Positions 44,131-55,674 are shown, counted from the stretch's first letter. The stretch: 64,000 nt of DNA from Umbilicaria muhlenbergii (GCA_000611775.1 KK106981.1:3814129-3878128), one strand, 5' to 3'. Translations and numbers: made by a program. Notes: generated by a model from the letters alone, not told the origin.

Positions 44131-44396
44131 TTGTTCAGCATATTCAGGACTGCTTCTTCCTTGTCAGAAGTTACCATTTTGAGACGGCCAGAACAAGGAG
44201 CGTCTGCAACATATTCAGTCAATATTATCTTTGATTTCTCTGGATCGTAGCCTCTCTCTTGAGCAGTCTTCTTCAGGTGATTTACAGAACATATAGACAA
44301 GCCTGTCAAGTCTGCAACAATCTTTGTAGGGGCTCCATACTCTGCTAGGGCAAGGGCTTGAACTCTGGTCCCTGGATCATGTGATTTGACTACCAT
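43965..44396 (-). CDS. Transposase N-terminal helix-turn-helix fragment
   Basis: A 143-aa frame inside the transposon. It begins MVVKSHDPGTRVQALALAEY, then GAPTKIVADLTGLSICSVNH, which is a typical helix-turn-helix for terminal repeat binding, followed by the KTAQERGYDPEKSKIILTEY and VADAPCSGRLK stretch seen after the HTH in fungal Tc1-like transposases. The rest is acidic and Pro-rich and comes from the duplicated segment. The catalytic domain is absent, so it cannot move the element; it might still bind the repeats. Confidence 0.7.
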   Translation of the reverse strand: MVVKSHDPGTRVQALALAEYGAPTKIVADLTGLSICSVNHLKKTAQERGYDPEKSKIILTEYVADAPCSGRLKMVTSDKEEAVLNMLNKPDKTLSPLPLGEHPLPEAPQQALSLPSLPARNVQLEGESEDEDVWLKDVEGEAL

Positions 44397-44568
44397 ATTG
44401 CTGGATATTGAGTATTCTAACTGACTACGAAGTCTACTACTAAAGGAAGATATTCAAAGGCTCCCCTTTTCCTCACTGCCTTTTCAGGGTGAGAATCTAC
44501 CCCCTGCCCTACCCCTGCCCTACTCCCTGCCATACCCCTGTATGTGGCGCATGCACGAAAAGGCGCTA

Positions 44569-44594
44569 GTCATGACTTTTGGTGCACGGTTCCG
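44569..44594 (-). repeat. Right terminal inverted repeat
   Basis: 26 bp, the exact reverse complement of 43391-43416; followed by the TA duplication at 44595-44596. Confidence 0.95.
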
Positions 44595-44596
44595 TA

Positions 44597-45212
44597 CATG
44601 GAGCTCATCATCAAAATTTATTAGCACCGGAAGTAGCCGAACAGGGGTTCGGTTTAGTCATCATCATCACTCCAAGCCCTAAATTGAGGTGGTGGCAAGT
44701 TAAGTATAACCTCCTTCCGTCAATGAGTTCGATTGCTGTCCACTGATTACTGGAGTTGACCACGTATTTAGTCACGTGATACGACGAGGTAGACAAAGGA
44801 GAATCACGGGTTTTTTCAGACATCCCTAACAGCTTTCGCGTGATCTCACGGCACTCATGGCTCAATGTGATATTGTAATTTTATTACTCCATGCCTGAGG
44901 TCTAACGGCAACCTAAACGTGAAAAATAGCGAATGGTATGAATCTAGTTGCTGTGTTGTCCATCTTCAATCTCTGAGAGGCCGGACCTGTGCTCTTGAAC
45001 TGCGCATGAACACAAGCAGGCAGCTTTTCTAGCGCACATAGAAGCCTTGTGAAATAGTGACAGCAGTACCTGGCAATTCACAGACTGGACGCATTGTCAG
45101 AAGCAAGCATTTATGTCCTGAATTAAGCAAATCTCGAACGACCCCGGCTTCCTGTGAGTGCTAGAAGAACACGTCTTTACTTGTTACTCTGCGAAAAGCA
45201 GGAGACTAGGGA
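44597..45212. other. Intergenic region beside the transposon
   Basis: The former TUF1 upstream sequence displaced by the transposon, followed by the 3' flank of the vWA gene. It contains a TCACGTGA palindrome at 44772-44779. No gene is seen. Confidence 0.5.
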
Positions 45213-47449
45213 CTAGTATCTTGGCGGTGGAGGCGGTTGGCCATAGCCATACTGCTGCTGGCCATATCCTGCCGGAGCACCAGGTTGCCCCGGAGGCGGA
45301 GGTCGGTTGTAGGATTGGCCTTGACCATACTGTTGCTGCTGTTGGGGTGGATAACCTCCTTGTTGCTGATTGTAGTTATACTGCTGTTGCTGTTGAGGGG
45401 GATAGTTTCCTTGCTGCTGGCCGTAGCCAGCGGGAGCACCGTATTGCCCAGCAGGAGCTGGTGCACTGTAGGACTGCCCACCCTGAGGACGACTTCCTTG
45501 CTCATCCTTGGTGTCATACGAAGAATCGATAGCACCCATCAACAATTTCGTCAGCTGTTGACTGTTAGCTACAACGGAGAAAGACGGCTAGAGGGGACCT
45601 CGTACCCAAAGCTCTGGGGTTAGGTCCTGGTTGAACCTCATCATTTCGACTTGTTCATTTTCAAAGTCTTCGGGGCACCTTAACGTTAGCAACCGACATG
45701 TTCTTCGGGGAAGCGTAACTGACTTGATGTGCAATCAACCAGACTACCGACTTCCGGGTCATTGTCTAATTTAGCCAGGAAAGCAGTTGCCTGTTGATCA
45801 TTGCCAACCTGGGCAAATTGGAACGAAACAGCTCCGAGGCCGTACCGCGTCCTACCAAGCTCTGCCGCCGCATACCGAATAGCGTCAAACACCGCCGTTT
45901 GTGCTTCGCCAGCAGGCTGACCGTCTGTGATAGTAATCACTAGAACCGGCTTCCTCAGAGTCCCCTCCTTGGCGGGTTTGATCACCATTGGTGTCAATAC
46001 TTTGCTTTGTAGACTAGTACCCATTGGTGTAAGGCCCTTGAAACCAACACTATTGACAATTGCTTCGATCTGAGGCTCGCTGCGAATGTTGTCGTCCTGC
46101 CTTGAGGAATTCATGAAGCGAATGGAGACGCCGTCATCATCAAACAAGGAAGCGGCATAAGCGACTCGTGTAAGTATCAATTTCAGATCCTTGATTCTTT
46201 CTCCCCCTTCGTCGAACTGCATAGAACCACTGTCATCTGGCGGCTATCAGTTTGCTACCTCGCGATGGAAGTCTTCGGACCTTACCAATGTATAGAATGA
46301 TGTCAAATAGTGCAAGTTTCACAAGTCCTTGCCCGACCTCTTTCGGGACGCGCCACTGTGCACATAGCTGGTCAACTTGTGAAGCAGCACGGTTTGCCCA
46401 CTGGTCTAGTCTTGGATCGTTCGGCGCAATGACATTTTGAAGGCGCTTTTCCTGAATGCATTCCTGCAGCGCCTGTTTGTATGCTGCGGTCTGTTGAGGT
46501 GTCGCCTGTTGTGTGGGACCAGCTCCGTATTGCTGATAACCTTGGGGTGGGTAACCGCTCTGCTGTGGAGGATACTGCGCCGACTGACCCTGTCGCGCAA
46601 GTTTTAGTTAGCTTAGCACTGGCGTCTATCGCTATTTGAGAGCCTCCAGATTGATAGAACAAACATAGTTATATCCACCGGGTTGTGGATAAGGGAGAGG
46701 GTTTTGGTACTGCTGGGGATAGGGCGGTTGTTGTTGATTTGGGGGAGCTTGTAGTGGTGGTGGTGCTCTGTTGTAGTCCTGACCATACTGCGATTGTTGA
46801 TGGCTTTGTTGGTACGACGCAGAAGTTGAGTAAGCCTGGAAAGGTGGAGCAGGAGAGGTGTAGCGATGCATTTCAGGCTGCGGAGAAGCTGACGAGTATG
46901 GCGGACGGTTGCCGTAGGCGTTGGGTTGGCCGGGGTACTGTCGATAACGAGGGTCCGCCATGGTTTTAAAGTGTACTCAGATGCTCTTCGTCCACTCCGT
47001 CTCAAAGTCCGAGTGTGGTGTTTGGGCAGTGACAGCAACGAGTAGGCTGGAGGAAAGAGTGATTTTGTAAATTATGACGCTTACCGAATAACCCCCCTGT
47101 CCTTGAGGAGCCCCGGGATAGGCCTGATACTGGCCTTGACCAGGCTAACAAGGCTTAGCATGCAGCCAAAAAATCCTTCGGAACGGTGTCAGAATGGAAC
47201 ATACGTATGCGCCTGCACCTGCACCAGCACCAGCACCAACACCGGGCTTCGCTCCGGCCTGTAGCTGCGACGGATACCCGCCTTGCTGTTGGGCATACCC
47301 GGCTCCAGCAGGCGGATTTCCTGCTTGTGCTTGACTAGCAGCGAGCTTCTGAGCGAGCTATGTTGTAGAGTAACAGTATCTGTCAGTGGGCACTCTTATC
47401 GAACTGGTGCGGGGTCGGCGAAGGGTGCGGGGTAGAAACGTACGCCCAT
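45213..47449 (-). CDS. von Willebrand factor A domain protein with Gln/Pro-rich ends
   Basis: Eight exons: 47449-47444, 47357-47205, 47144-47085, 46937-46665, 46589-46286, 46236-45724, 45667-45606, 45554-45213, giving 570 aa. The N-terminal 200 residues are rich in Gln, Pro, Tyr and Gly. The vWA domain runs about residues 260-460: VKLALFDIILYIDDSGSMQF holds the MIDAS motif (DDSGS), then LTPMGTSL with the MIDAS Thr, and VLVITITDGQPAGE. The C-terminal 110 residues are repeats such as GGYPPQQQQQYGQGQ. This layout is frequent in filamentous fungi and is called simply 'vWA domain protein'; its role is unknown. The start is uncertain: the first exon is six bases (Met-Gly). A start at 46961 (MADPRYRQYPGQ) in exon 4 is a simpler alternative of 461 aa. 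Confidence 0.78.
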
Positions 47450-50400
47450 GATTGGAGATTCGTTAACAGCCGGAAAGTTTGTTCGAGCAAGAACAAGAGG
47501 TGCAATGATGCAGAATGGGCGCAAAAATGTTGAGAGATGGAAAAGAGAAAATGCAGGGGAGGATGGAAACGGTAGAAGGGGAGGAGGAGCAAGTAGCGGC
47601 CAAATCCTTGGATCTTAAGAAAGGCAGCACCTTGTCTGCCTCGTCAGCAGTCAACCGTGAATGAAGATACCTGATGGCGACTAAGGTAGCGCTTGCATCA
47701 GCCCGCAGTCTGCAGCGGGTCTAACAGGCTCGAGAATGAGGCAGAGCAACCAGAATGGGTAAACGCGAACCCTCACCGAGCATTTCAACCTTGGCGCCTG
47801 CTTCAGCCACTGCCTTGGGACCACCTTGTTTGTTGATCAAACGCACGAGGCACAAACACTGCTAGATGTACTCCAAACTTAGGCCTTTCAAGCTGGAATG
47901 AATGGCTAGAGCAAGGTCACATGCAAGTATGTTGGAACCGCCGTGTTGGCGGGCCCCAACGTCGGTGAGTTCTTCCCCGTACGCAGCTGTGGACGATAGG
48001 CCAGAGTTGGAAGCTTCGTTTGCTGCACGGGTCGACTACCAATGCTTGCTCTTGGCCTCCTCATCACCCGATCCTAATTGGGTGCCATGGTTTGACTGCT
48101 TCAGTAACGTTTCGGATTGACTAAACTCTGTTGCACCTTCCCGACCCCCGTGACGGACTACATCCCTTGACACAACACCTCTAAGTATACCACTGTGTGG
48201 TTGTTGCTGCTGTACCTGCCGTTCGGGACTTCAGCGTTGATCAGAGATACGGAGATGGAAGCCAACTCTTGAAAAATGACAGTGAATGTAGCCTTGGCGA
48301 AGGTTGGGCAGGCAGATCGTCTGAAGCAACTGTTAAGGCTCTTAGCCGCAATATTCCCTGATCCCTTACTTCGCAAGGTGATCTATCAGGCGTCTTGGTA
48401 GTCATGCACAGCCCCTGTCTTTAGTTCCAAGGTTCTTTACGTGTTGAGAGGTTACAGATAGCCGTCATCTTCAGACAGAGTCACAGAGAAAGAGCCACTC
48501 TCATTCATACAGGACTTCGACATTGGCCCGACTCATGACGTTGGATTGAGAGTCTCGCAAAGATGTTTCCAATACGGGCTGCTCGAATGGTCGCTGCTGG
48601 TTGGTTACCAGTCATTGCCAAGTGACTCAAATACACAATATTCGAATAGGAGCAGCAAACAGCCTACGCAATTCCGTCCCAGATGTTGATCTTCTCAGGA
48701 CCGATTTCGAATCAAGCAAGTAAAGTATAGTCCAGTAGACCTCGGTAAGAGCGGCAATTGCCATTGCCGCGTTTAAAGCGTACTTATTCCCTGATCTATG
48801 AATGTTGTGATTTTGACAGACACCGTTTGTGGGGCAGCTGTTATTATATTTGTGATGGCTTTACATAAGAAAGTCGGAGTTAGACTCTGTTGCGCAGAAC
48901 GCTGAGATTCATCGTTCTACTTATGGCCGCTCCCGAGGTGGCTGTGACTATCGAAGTCTACCTTATGGTTGATGGCGTGATGAAGGAGGGGCAGGCGCTA
49001 GAGACACGCGATGGAGCGATGGTGTTGCTCACGGCGTGTTGGGAAAGGTAGCTGGTAAATGTACCGGTAGCCGGTCTTCGTTCCCCAAGGACATCTCGTG
49101 GCGCTGCACTTATTATGGTTGTAGTGATTGGTGGTTCAGGAGTGAGCACGGATGTCACTGTTACTGGGTCGGTTTAGTGTCTTCTAGTCAGTAGCCAGCA
49201 TTACCGATGCCACATTCGGGAAAAGGCGATGTACATAGTCGGTGTATCGACGGTAATGGTGGTTGTGGAATCTGGTGGAGCAGTGTTAATGGTCTGCATG
49301 CTCATTTAGTGGCGGTGCACCGCACTGGAGTGCCATCAAACCGAACTATTTGCGTTGTGACCGTTGCTGTGCCTATGTCTGAACTACGGAAGGTCGACAA
49401 GGCAGCACATTTCGTAGGATTTCGAAGACCTCTGAGGCAAGTATCGGCATTGCAGACAGCACGTTCCAGGATCTGAGGAGCGGGTATGCCTACAAGAAGT
49501 GCTGGTAAGGCTAGCGCCAGGAACAGAAACATAGAGGAACCTTGGGAGAAAACGTTTCACACACTTATAAAATACATATCGAAAAACAGAGCAACGGAAT
49601 GTACTCAAGAAATATCCGGTACTGTAGGAGCACTGGGCGATCAAAAGTCTCTCATGATTCGAGGCCATCGTGTTGACTCGGTACTCCGAGTAATGCTCCA
49701 AATGATCGAGATAATCGACTTTGTCGCTGAGCGAGCTGGGATCGCATTTGAGGGAAGAACTAGCATCAGTAAGCTTCCCATTAAACAGAAACCTCCGCAA
49801 ATCAGATTTGACGTGTCCGAAACTGGAAGCCAAAGCTTCAACCTTGAAGCTTCCAGGAGGGACGAAATTGTGTGCTTCTGACAAAATATTCCAGTGATAG
49901 AAGATATACAGGCTAATTCTGGTACGTGCACCAGAGCACGGTCACAAGTAAAAGAGAGAGTGGGATAGTTCATATATTCGAAAGCGACTTGGGTCAGAGC
50001 CGAGCTTGAGGATGGCGTTTCTTGGGGGTCTGGAACAATGGAAATCGTATTTAGGATCTCTGCACGCGTGGGAGATACCAGAACAAGCTCGTCAAGGTGC
50101 AGTCACTCCCAGTAAGGTATCCGAGCAAACTCATATTCCTAAACTGCAAGGGTTCTGAGTCAGCTACTCCAGGCCCTAAAGCACAGACCTACAATAGTTG
50201 AGAAAGACGAAGATTATTTCTCTGCTCTCACGTCGGTAAGTATTGAACATTTTGCGTTGCAGGTGCCAAACGTGGAGACAGCACAAGGCTTGTAACTGAT
50301 GTGTTCACGTCCGTTCTGTGAGATGCAAGAAATAGGATTATAAGGTGAATGGGTATCAAAATCTTATATTAAGCATCAGCAAGGATATGATGCTTCTCCT

Positions 50401-50543
50401 GTGCAAGTTGTTTTTTGTTCCCCCGACTCCTCGCTCGAATCATGCTAGCTTGGCGTCCAACGTAATGCCCTGAACGCCGTACAGTAAGCGCGGAGGGAAA
50501 GCGACACAACTCGCCGTGTTTCGAAATCACGCATGGGTGATGC
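47450..50543. other. Gene-poor region
   Basis: 3.1 kb between the vWA gene start and the VAC8 stop. The only supported coding piece is a signal-peptide exon at 49302-49532. Frames at 47902-48120 and 49384-49973 lack starts or domains. No transposon ends, long repeats or tRNA were found by eye. Confidence 0.5.
49302..49532 (-). CDS. Probable small secreted protein (first exon; gene probably continues to about 48958)
   Basis: An ATG at 49532 opens a clear signal peptide, MFLFLALALPALLVGIPAP, followed by ERAVCNADTCLRGLRNPTKC. A CNADxC(L/A)R box right after the signal peptide is a recurrent pattern in uncharacterised secreted proteins of Pezizomycotina, which continue with Thr/Pro-rich stretches and a second SSAC box. 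Such stretches exist downstream on the same strand in another frame: TAPPDSTTTITVDTPT near 49220-49270, and PEPPITTTIISAAP then RVSSACPSFITPSTI at 48958-49158. This suggests a three-exon gene, but the splice sites are weak, so only the first part is annotated. It may also be decaying. Confidence 0.4.
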   Translation of the reverse strand: MFLFLALALPALLVGIPAPQILERAVCNADTCLRGLRNPTKCAALSTFRSSDIGTATVTTQIVRFDGTPVRCTATK

Positions 50544-52538
50544 TCAGCCTTCGACCAGCTGCTGTTTCGGTCCTTTACCTAGAAGTTCTAGAGATCGACG
50601 TGCCAGCGCCACAACCTCGCCCTCCCCGTCTTCTCCATCCTCATCATCCGACTCAACGTTCTTGTCCGAGATGGTCTTGATCATCTGGATGACATCGTCC
50701 GATTTGGCAATGAGATCGATGAGCTTTTTGTCCTCCGACTCCAGGAGCTGGAGTAATGTCCAGATCGCTATATGCTGGAAGGTAGGATCTCCACTTGCCA
50801 AGAAACGGTTAAGGTAACCATGAATCCCTCCATTGGGCTCTGTCCAGTCTTGAACGAAGATTGAGTAATCGCCAACTGTGATTGTCAGTGGATAGCAGCT
50901 CATCTGTGGGATTGCGCTTCTCACCCTTCGAGGACAGATTGCCCAACGCTGCAGCACTATTCCCCTGCACTTCGATCGACTCCGAATCCGTCAACGGAAT
51001 CAAAACATCGAACACGCCTAAATTGAGTAGGTGACTTTTGAGCTCATCGCTGAGTGCCAGCACTGCAATAGCAGCAGTCATTTCAGATTGGACACTCAAA
51101 GGCACCTCGAGGACTAGCTGTTTGCACTTTTGCACCGCTCCAGCTTCGAGAACTAACTGCTTATTGCGATCCGAACTTGCAGCAAGATTCCTTAGGGTTG
51201 AGATAGCATGGCATTGTATTTCTTCATGGTCGGTCGAGCCAAGAAGTTCTACCAAGGGCTTCAGGAAGCCAGCGTCGATGATGGGTGACTCGTTCAAAGG
51301 GTGTATAGAGATATTGCGGATACAAGCTACTGCAGAGAGAATAAGAGGGAGGTATGTAGACTGTAGCAATCGGAGAAGTGGTGGTAGTCCCCGTGCACGA
51401 ACGATCTCAAGTTGGTACTTCTCGTCTGAAGCAAGGTTTCGAAGAGCTAAAGCTGCTTGGCATTGCACTTTTGGCGAGGATGAATCCATCAAATGGACGA
51501 GTGATTGGACCAGCCGTGGTTCGGTCTGAGCAAGCTTCTTGCGATTACCGGAATCCACCGCGATATTGCTCAGTGCTGTTGTGCAATAGTATTGGACGTC
51601 AACATCCGAGGAAGAGAGAAGCTGGACGAGGACTGGTATCGCGCCAGCGTTGACTAGCTGTTGTCTGTTATCGTCTGTGGCTATCGTTAGCAATTCTTCC
51701 GTCCGAGCGTGAGGAACCCCAGCCTACCTGAATGCGTCATGTTTAGTAAGGCGCCCGTAGCATTTCTTTGCACTCGCATATCTTTTGATTTAGCTAGCCT
51801 TGTTAAAGGCCCTAAAGCCCCTGATCTGGCAATCTTGGCCTTGTTATCCTCATGAGTGGCCAAGTTGGTGATGCATCCCACAGCGTTGCACTGGACCTCG
51901 ACATTCGGTGACATCATCTGCCGTATTAGAGGAGAAAGACCGCCAAGAAGGACAATGGACACCTTGTTCTCGGCTATAAGTATGTCAGTACACAACATAC
52001 GAGGGTCCCAGGGCATACGTACTATTGACAGCCAAATTACCCAGAGCCGCACTGGCAGCTCGCTGAACTTCTATGTCTGGACTTTGTAACAGGAAGAGGA
52101 TTGGCTCGAGAGTGTCCCGGTCAACTTCCCTAACATCTGTTGCCTAGTCAGACACATGTGATCCTGTAAGATGCAACGACCGTATCATACCACGCTCTGT
52201 AATTTCTGCGAACGTCAAGCTAGCACTTCGCTGGAGATCGACGTTCTCGGAATATACTAAGGTGCTCAAGGATCGGAGAGGTTCGCCAGTAAAGAAGTCT
52301 GTCTCTCCACGCTGGTATGGTAGTCAGCATTGCGGGAACGGGGTAGATGTAAACGACATACATTCTCGAGGTACTGGAGCAAGTCCGCTACCGCCTCGCG
52401 CTCGCTGTCTGCCAACGCAGGCTCATAGAGTCCATCTCTCGACCGTCCTGTGTTCTGCTCATTAGACCGGGAAGGTTGATACCAGGAAAGAACCCGGCGA
52501 GCGGTACCTCTGCAACAGGAAGAGCCACAATTGCCCAT
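50544..52538 (-). CDS. VAC8: Vacuolar armadillo-repeat protein
   Basis: Six exons: 52538-52362, 52311-52191, 52136-52023, 51973-51728, 51674-50925, 50875-50544, giving 579 aa. The N-terminus MGNCGSSCC has the N-myristoylation glycine (Gly2) and palmitoylation cysteines (Cys4, Cys8, Cys9) that anchor Vac8 to the vacuole membrane. About eleven armadillo repeats follow, for example [72 protein letters not shown] and [17 protein letters not shown]. The tail is acidic ([11 protein letters not shown]). Vac8 is the vacuolar adaptor for inheritance (Vac17), nucleus-vacuole contacts (Nvj1) and autophagy (Atg13). All splice joints fall inside repeats and restore them. An in-frame TTG upstream is ignored because the myristoylation signal fixes the start. 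Confidence 0.96.
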
Positions 52539-53004
52539 CCCTCCGGTTAGGCGCCAAAGGACACTAGGCGGTGGAAGTGTGGGGTGGAAGTGGGCGATAT
52601 ACGGAAATGCCTTTCGAGAGCAGTGATCATTCACTGACAAATGTACTCTTCATAGCGTATAGAGAGCTAAAGGAAAGCCATGAAAGTCACGATAGTGTGC
52701 AAGCAATCGTATCGAGGCCTGCGTCCAGAATGCAGATCTTGTGAGAGAGGAAGGCACGAAGGGTGGTTCGAAGCTCCCAGCGATGCGGCCATGCGGCTTG
52801 CTTTTGGGATTAGGCGCTAATCGCGGCCACCATCCATAAAGAGTTAGCATATTTTCTCTCGGTGGTCTCGCCATTGCTGAAGATCCATTGGTTCCTTCCT
52901 CATCCCATCCTCTATCTTCGAGTTCTTGGCAGGCCTACAGCAGTACGGTGTGAGGCCGTTCCGATGCGCGTTTGATTGAGCCTTCCACTCTGCAAGTCCT
53001 TCTC
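52539..53004. promoter_or_regulatory. VAC8/CSL4 divergent promoter region
   Basis: 466 bp between two divergent start codons. No palindrome or TATA box stands out and no other gene is visible. Confidence 0.45.
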
Positions 53005-53682
53005 ATGTCGCTTCCCACCCTCGCGCACCCTGGCCAGCCCCTCGGTCCCGCCTCAAAATACGCCCCAGGGCCTGGAACTCACATCTACAACTCTCAGGTG
53101 TATGCCTCCCTCGGCGGGCCCGTCATTTTGAACTCCCCTACACCTGCATCAGCACCGCCCAAAACCAATCCCGCTATCAAGTCCAACCACGCAACGGCAA
53201 AACCTAGTGTTGGGATCCCTCACCTGGCTTCCTCGTCCAACACCTTACCCACAGTTGATAGCATCGTCTTATGTCGTGTGACCCGGATTCAAACCCGGCA
53301 GGCAACCGTGGCGATCGTGGTCGTGGGCGATGACGTATGTAAAGACGAATTCAATGGCGTGATAAGAAGGGAAGATGTTAGGGCTACGGAGAAAGACAAA
53401 GTGGTGCTTGGGGACGGTTTTAGGCCAGGGGATATCGTGAGGGCGTTGGTGGTACGTGTTGATGTGGACGCACTCTATGACCAAACAACTGACAGTAGTG
53501 GGACCTTATAGATCAGTCTAGGCGATCAAAGCAACTACTACCTGAGTACGGCGAAGAACGAGTTAGGGGTCATGATGGCAACGAGTGAAGCAGGGAATGC
53601 GATGTACCCGATCAGTTGGAAAGAGTTTAAAGATCCCGTCACAGGACAGACGGAGAGTAGGAAGGTGGCGAAACCCTTCTAA
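53005..53682 (+). CDS. CSL4: Exosome complex cap subunit Csl4
   Basis: Two exons: 53005-53451 and 53512-53682, giving 205 aa. The N-terminal Csl4 domain begins HPGQPLGPASKYAPGPGTHI and YNSQVYASLGGPV. The S1 RNA-binding domain runs from SIVLCRVTRIQTRQATVAIV to the end of FRPGDIVRALVISLGDQSNY YLSTA. The C-terminal zinc-ribbon area is shortened to MATSEAGNAMYPISWKEFKD, without clear Cys pairs, which is usual in fungi. Csl4 caps the exosome ring with Rrp4 and Rrp40 and channels RNA to the nuclease subunits. The intron is phase 0 with a GTACGT donor. An in-frame upstream TTG is ignored; 53005 is the first ATG. Confidence 0.92.
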
Positions 53683-54211
53683 TGGGGAAGAAGCCAGAAC
53701 AAGGCTTCTTGAGCTGTGGCCGGCAGCTACGAAAATCATGAGGGTCATACTGCGGTACCCACGTTACGACAGTATGGTAGCTTTAAGCATAGGTACGTGT
53801 GTATTTCATATAAGGTTTTTCGATCTAACAAGACGCAGTTGGATGACCACTGACGTCGCGCTCCGATGTTGAGTTTAGAACCTTTTGTACCAATGGAGGA
53901 CTTCTGCTCATGTGGTCGTGCATCCGGCATCCTGCGCAACGGATGTACTGAGAGAACTCTCTAGCCAAGGACTGCCACGCAAATTAAGAATGACCCTGGC
54001 TTTATGGGAGGTTTGGCCGTCTCTTCCTGCTCCGTTTTGCGTGGTGTGACTTGTGGAGACAACTATTCTTGCAGCCGGAGCGGAGCTGGGTCGTCGCAAT
54101 GACTTGCTTCGGCACGGCAGCAGACTGGAGGAAAGTAGAGAGTCGTATCTATGCTTGAGTGCTAGATTCAATACCAGCAGCGGTAGCTTGCCCTTCGAGC
54201 TCGACTGATTG
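53683..54211. other. Convergent intergenic gap
   Basis: 529 bp of 3' flank shared by CSL4 and PHS1. No gene, repeat or RNA is apparent. Confidence 0.55.
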
Positions 54212-55003
54212 TCATCTCCGCTCTGGCTGTTTGCCCCGCATGATTTTCCTCCGCTGCGTGATCATATGTGTATACAGGATATACGACCCTACTCGGCCCC
54301 TCACATCAGCTGCACACTCATCACAATCGCCGCTTCTCTCAGAAAACAGACGACGTACCTGGTACATAGGCCGCCAATGCCCCCCAAAGCGCCCATTGTG
54401 CACTCGATCCCCACTCTCTCCCCGCCGGCCCAATCGCTTTCAGCACCATAACCATCTCACTCAGTATACCCACCGGATATAGCACGTAGAACGTGTTATA
54501 TCTCAACCACGTCACAAATGCAGGAACATACCCTCGCAAGTTGAGCACAAAGTAGCTGTAGCGGATCACTTCGGTGATGGACCACGCAAGCAGCATGGTG
54601 CTGTAGAAAGGTGAAGGTGCCGTGTCTGCAGGATGCGCATTGATGATCGCCCAGACAAGTAGCAGCCGTGAGGAGACTTGCATGACAGTGGTGGAGAGCG
54701 GGGAACGGACAATGCCTACGATGGCCCGAAAGAGTTCGGTCAGCAGTCGCGGTGTAGAAGGTACGGAGAGACATGGCGTAGATTGTTCTCACCAAGCGCT
54801 GAATGCACCACCTCCAACACCGCAAGAGTCTGGGTCCATTTCACAAAGTTGCCGACGCCCCCGTAGACATTCTCGAAGCCGACAAGGGGCACGAGCAGTA
54901 GCACGCGGCCGAGGACGGCGACCCAGAGGATTGCGCTCACGAAGTTGTAGAGGATCAAATACTGGGTTTGAAGCTGGCGGCGGGACGCCAGGGTGCGATT
55001 CAT
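54212..55003 (-). CDS. PHS1: Very-long-chain 3-hydroxyacyl-CoA dehydratase
   Basis: Three exons: 55003-54793, 54715-54359, 54291-54212, giving 215 aa. Phs1 (human HACD family) removes water from 3-hydroxyacyl-CoA in the third step of very-long-chain fatty acid elongation at the ER, feeding sphingolipid synthesis. About six membrane helices are visible, starting with YLILYNFVSAILWVAVLGRV. The family signature holds the catalytic Tyr and Glu: EVIRYSYFVLN, then RYNTFYVLYPVGILSEM. The last exon gives SYILYTHMITQRRKIMRGKQ and a basic end, as expected for the cytosolic C-terminus. The acceptor before GSYILY is the weakest joint; the other candidate acceptor gives an immediate stop. Start chosen at the first ATG. 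A TCACGTGA site lies 132 bp upstream. Confidence 0.9.
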
Positions 55004-55674
55004 GACCGGATGGCTGGTTGACAACCTCAATGGCACGGGGGACTACTGCTTAGGGTTGGAGAACCAACGGGAAAGTTGAGAGTTAAGGTATTTGGGAATA
55101 AAAATTGGGGTAGATTTAGGTAAGCGGCGCCGATTCACGTGATGACGGACTGAGTTTGAAGTCTCAGTTGTACCTCTCTCCCAGTTCGCCGCAGACATTT
55201 AGTTTCTCTTTGCCATAGAGATACTAGGGGCAAACTCAAGGGTGTGCGGCTTTTTTGGGGTGGCCGTCTAGGTGTCAGTTTCGCCACACTGATATCCGAG
55301 GTTCTTTATGGGGTGCGCATCATCCGCATATATGTATGCACTTACCCGAGCTATTCTTCGAGACAACCTGTCAATAAACATTTGACAAAGACACAGGCCA
55401 CGAAACCTGGTGGAACCGAAGTAGAGCGGTTTGAGTAGCCTTGTTAGAGGCAGCACAACGATAGTTTCCCTTCCATCTAGATAGTACACCACAAGCAAGA
55501 GATCCCATGAAGGGCCTGTAGAAATCCTGCCTCCTATAATAGCAACGCGGCCACAATCATGAGACTCGTCCTTTCCAGATGCAGATGCACATCGTTCCCC
55601 GACACCGGCGCTATGCTTCGACCGTAAAACCGAGAAAACAGAAACCGCATCTTGGACTTATCCATATGCCAGGA
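55004..55674. other. Upstream region of PHS1
   Basis: 671 bp between PHS1 and the RING gene stop. A TCACGTGA palindrome is at 55135-55142. No gene is supported. Confidence 0.5.

Larger units (their letters stand above)
43391..44594. mobile_element. Tc1/mariner-type DNA transposon relic (non-autonomous)
   Basis: The ends are perfect 26-bp terminal inverted repeats: CGGAACCGTGCACCAAAAGT opens the left one (43391-43416), and its complement closes the right one (44569-44594). Both sides are flanked by TA (43389-43390 and 44595-44596), the target-site duplication of the Tc1/mariner superfamily. Beyond 26 bp the inner flanks still match loosely. The element is about 1.2 kb and holds one 143-codon open frame (43965-44396, minus) with only the N-terminal helix-turn-helix part of a transposase; no DDE catalytic domain is present. 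Inside is a tandem duplication of about 170 bp. Identical ends suggest a fairly recent insertion, made by a transposase supplied elsewhere. Confidence 0.88.

Noticed and set aside
49384-49973. Frames of 110-166 codons overlapping the secreted-protein exon on the same strand.
   Set aside because: One has no ATG and neither shows a domain; they overlap the better supported signal-peptide exon.
53278-53300. GGATTCAAACCC resembles a tRNA internal B box.
   Set aside because: It lies inside the conserved CSL4 S1-domain coding sequence and no tRNA fold surrounds it.
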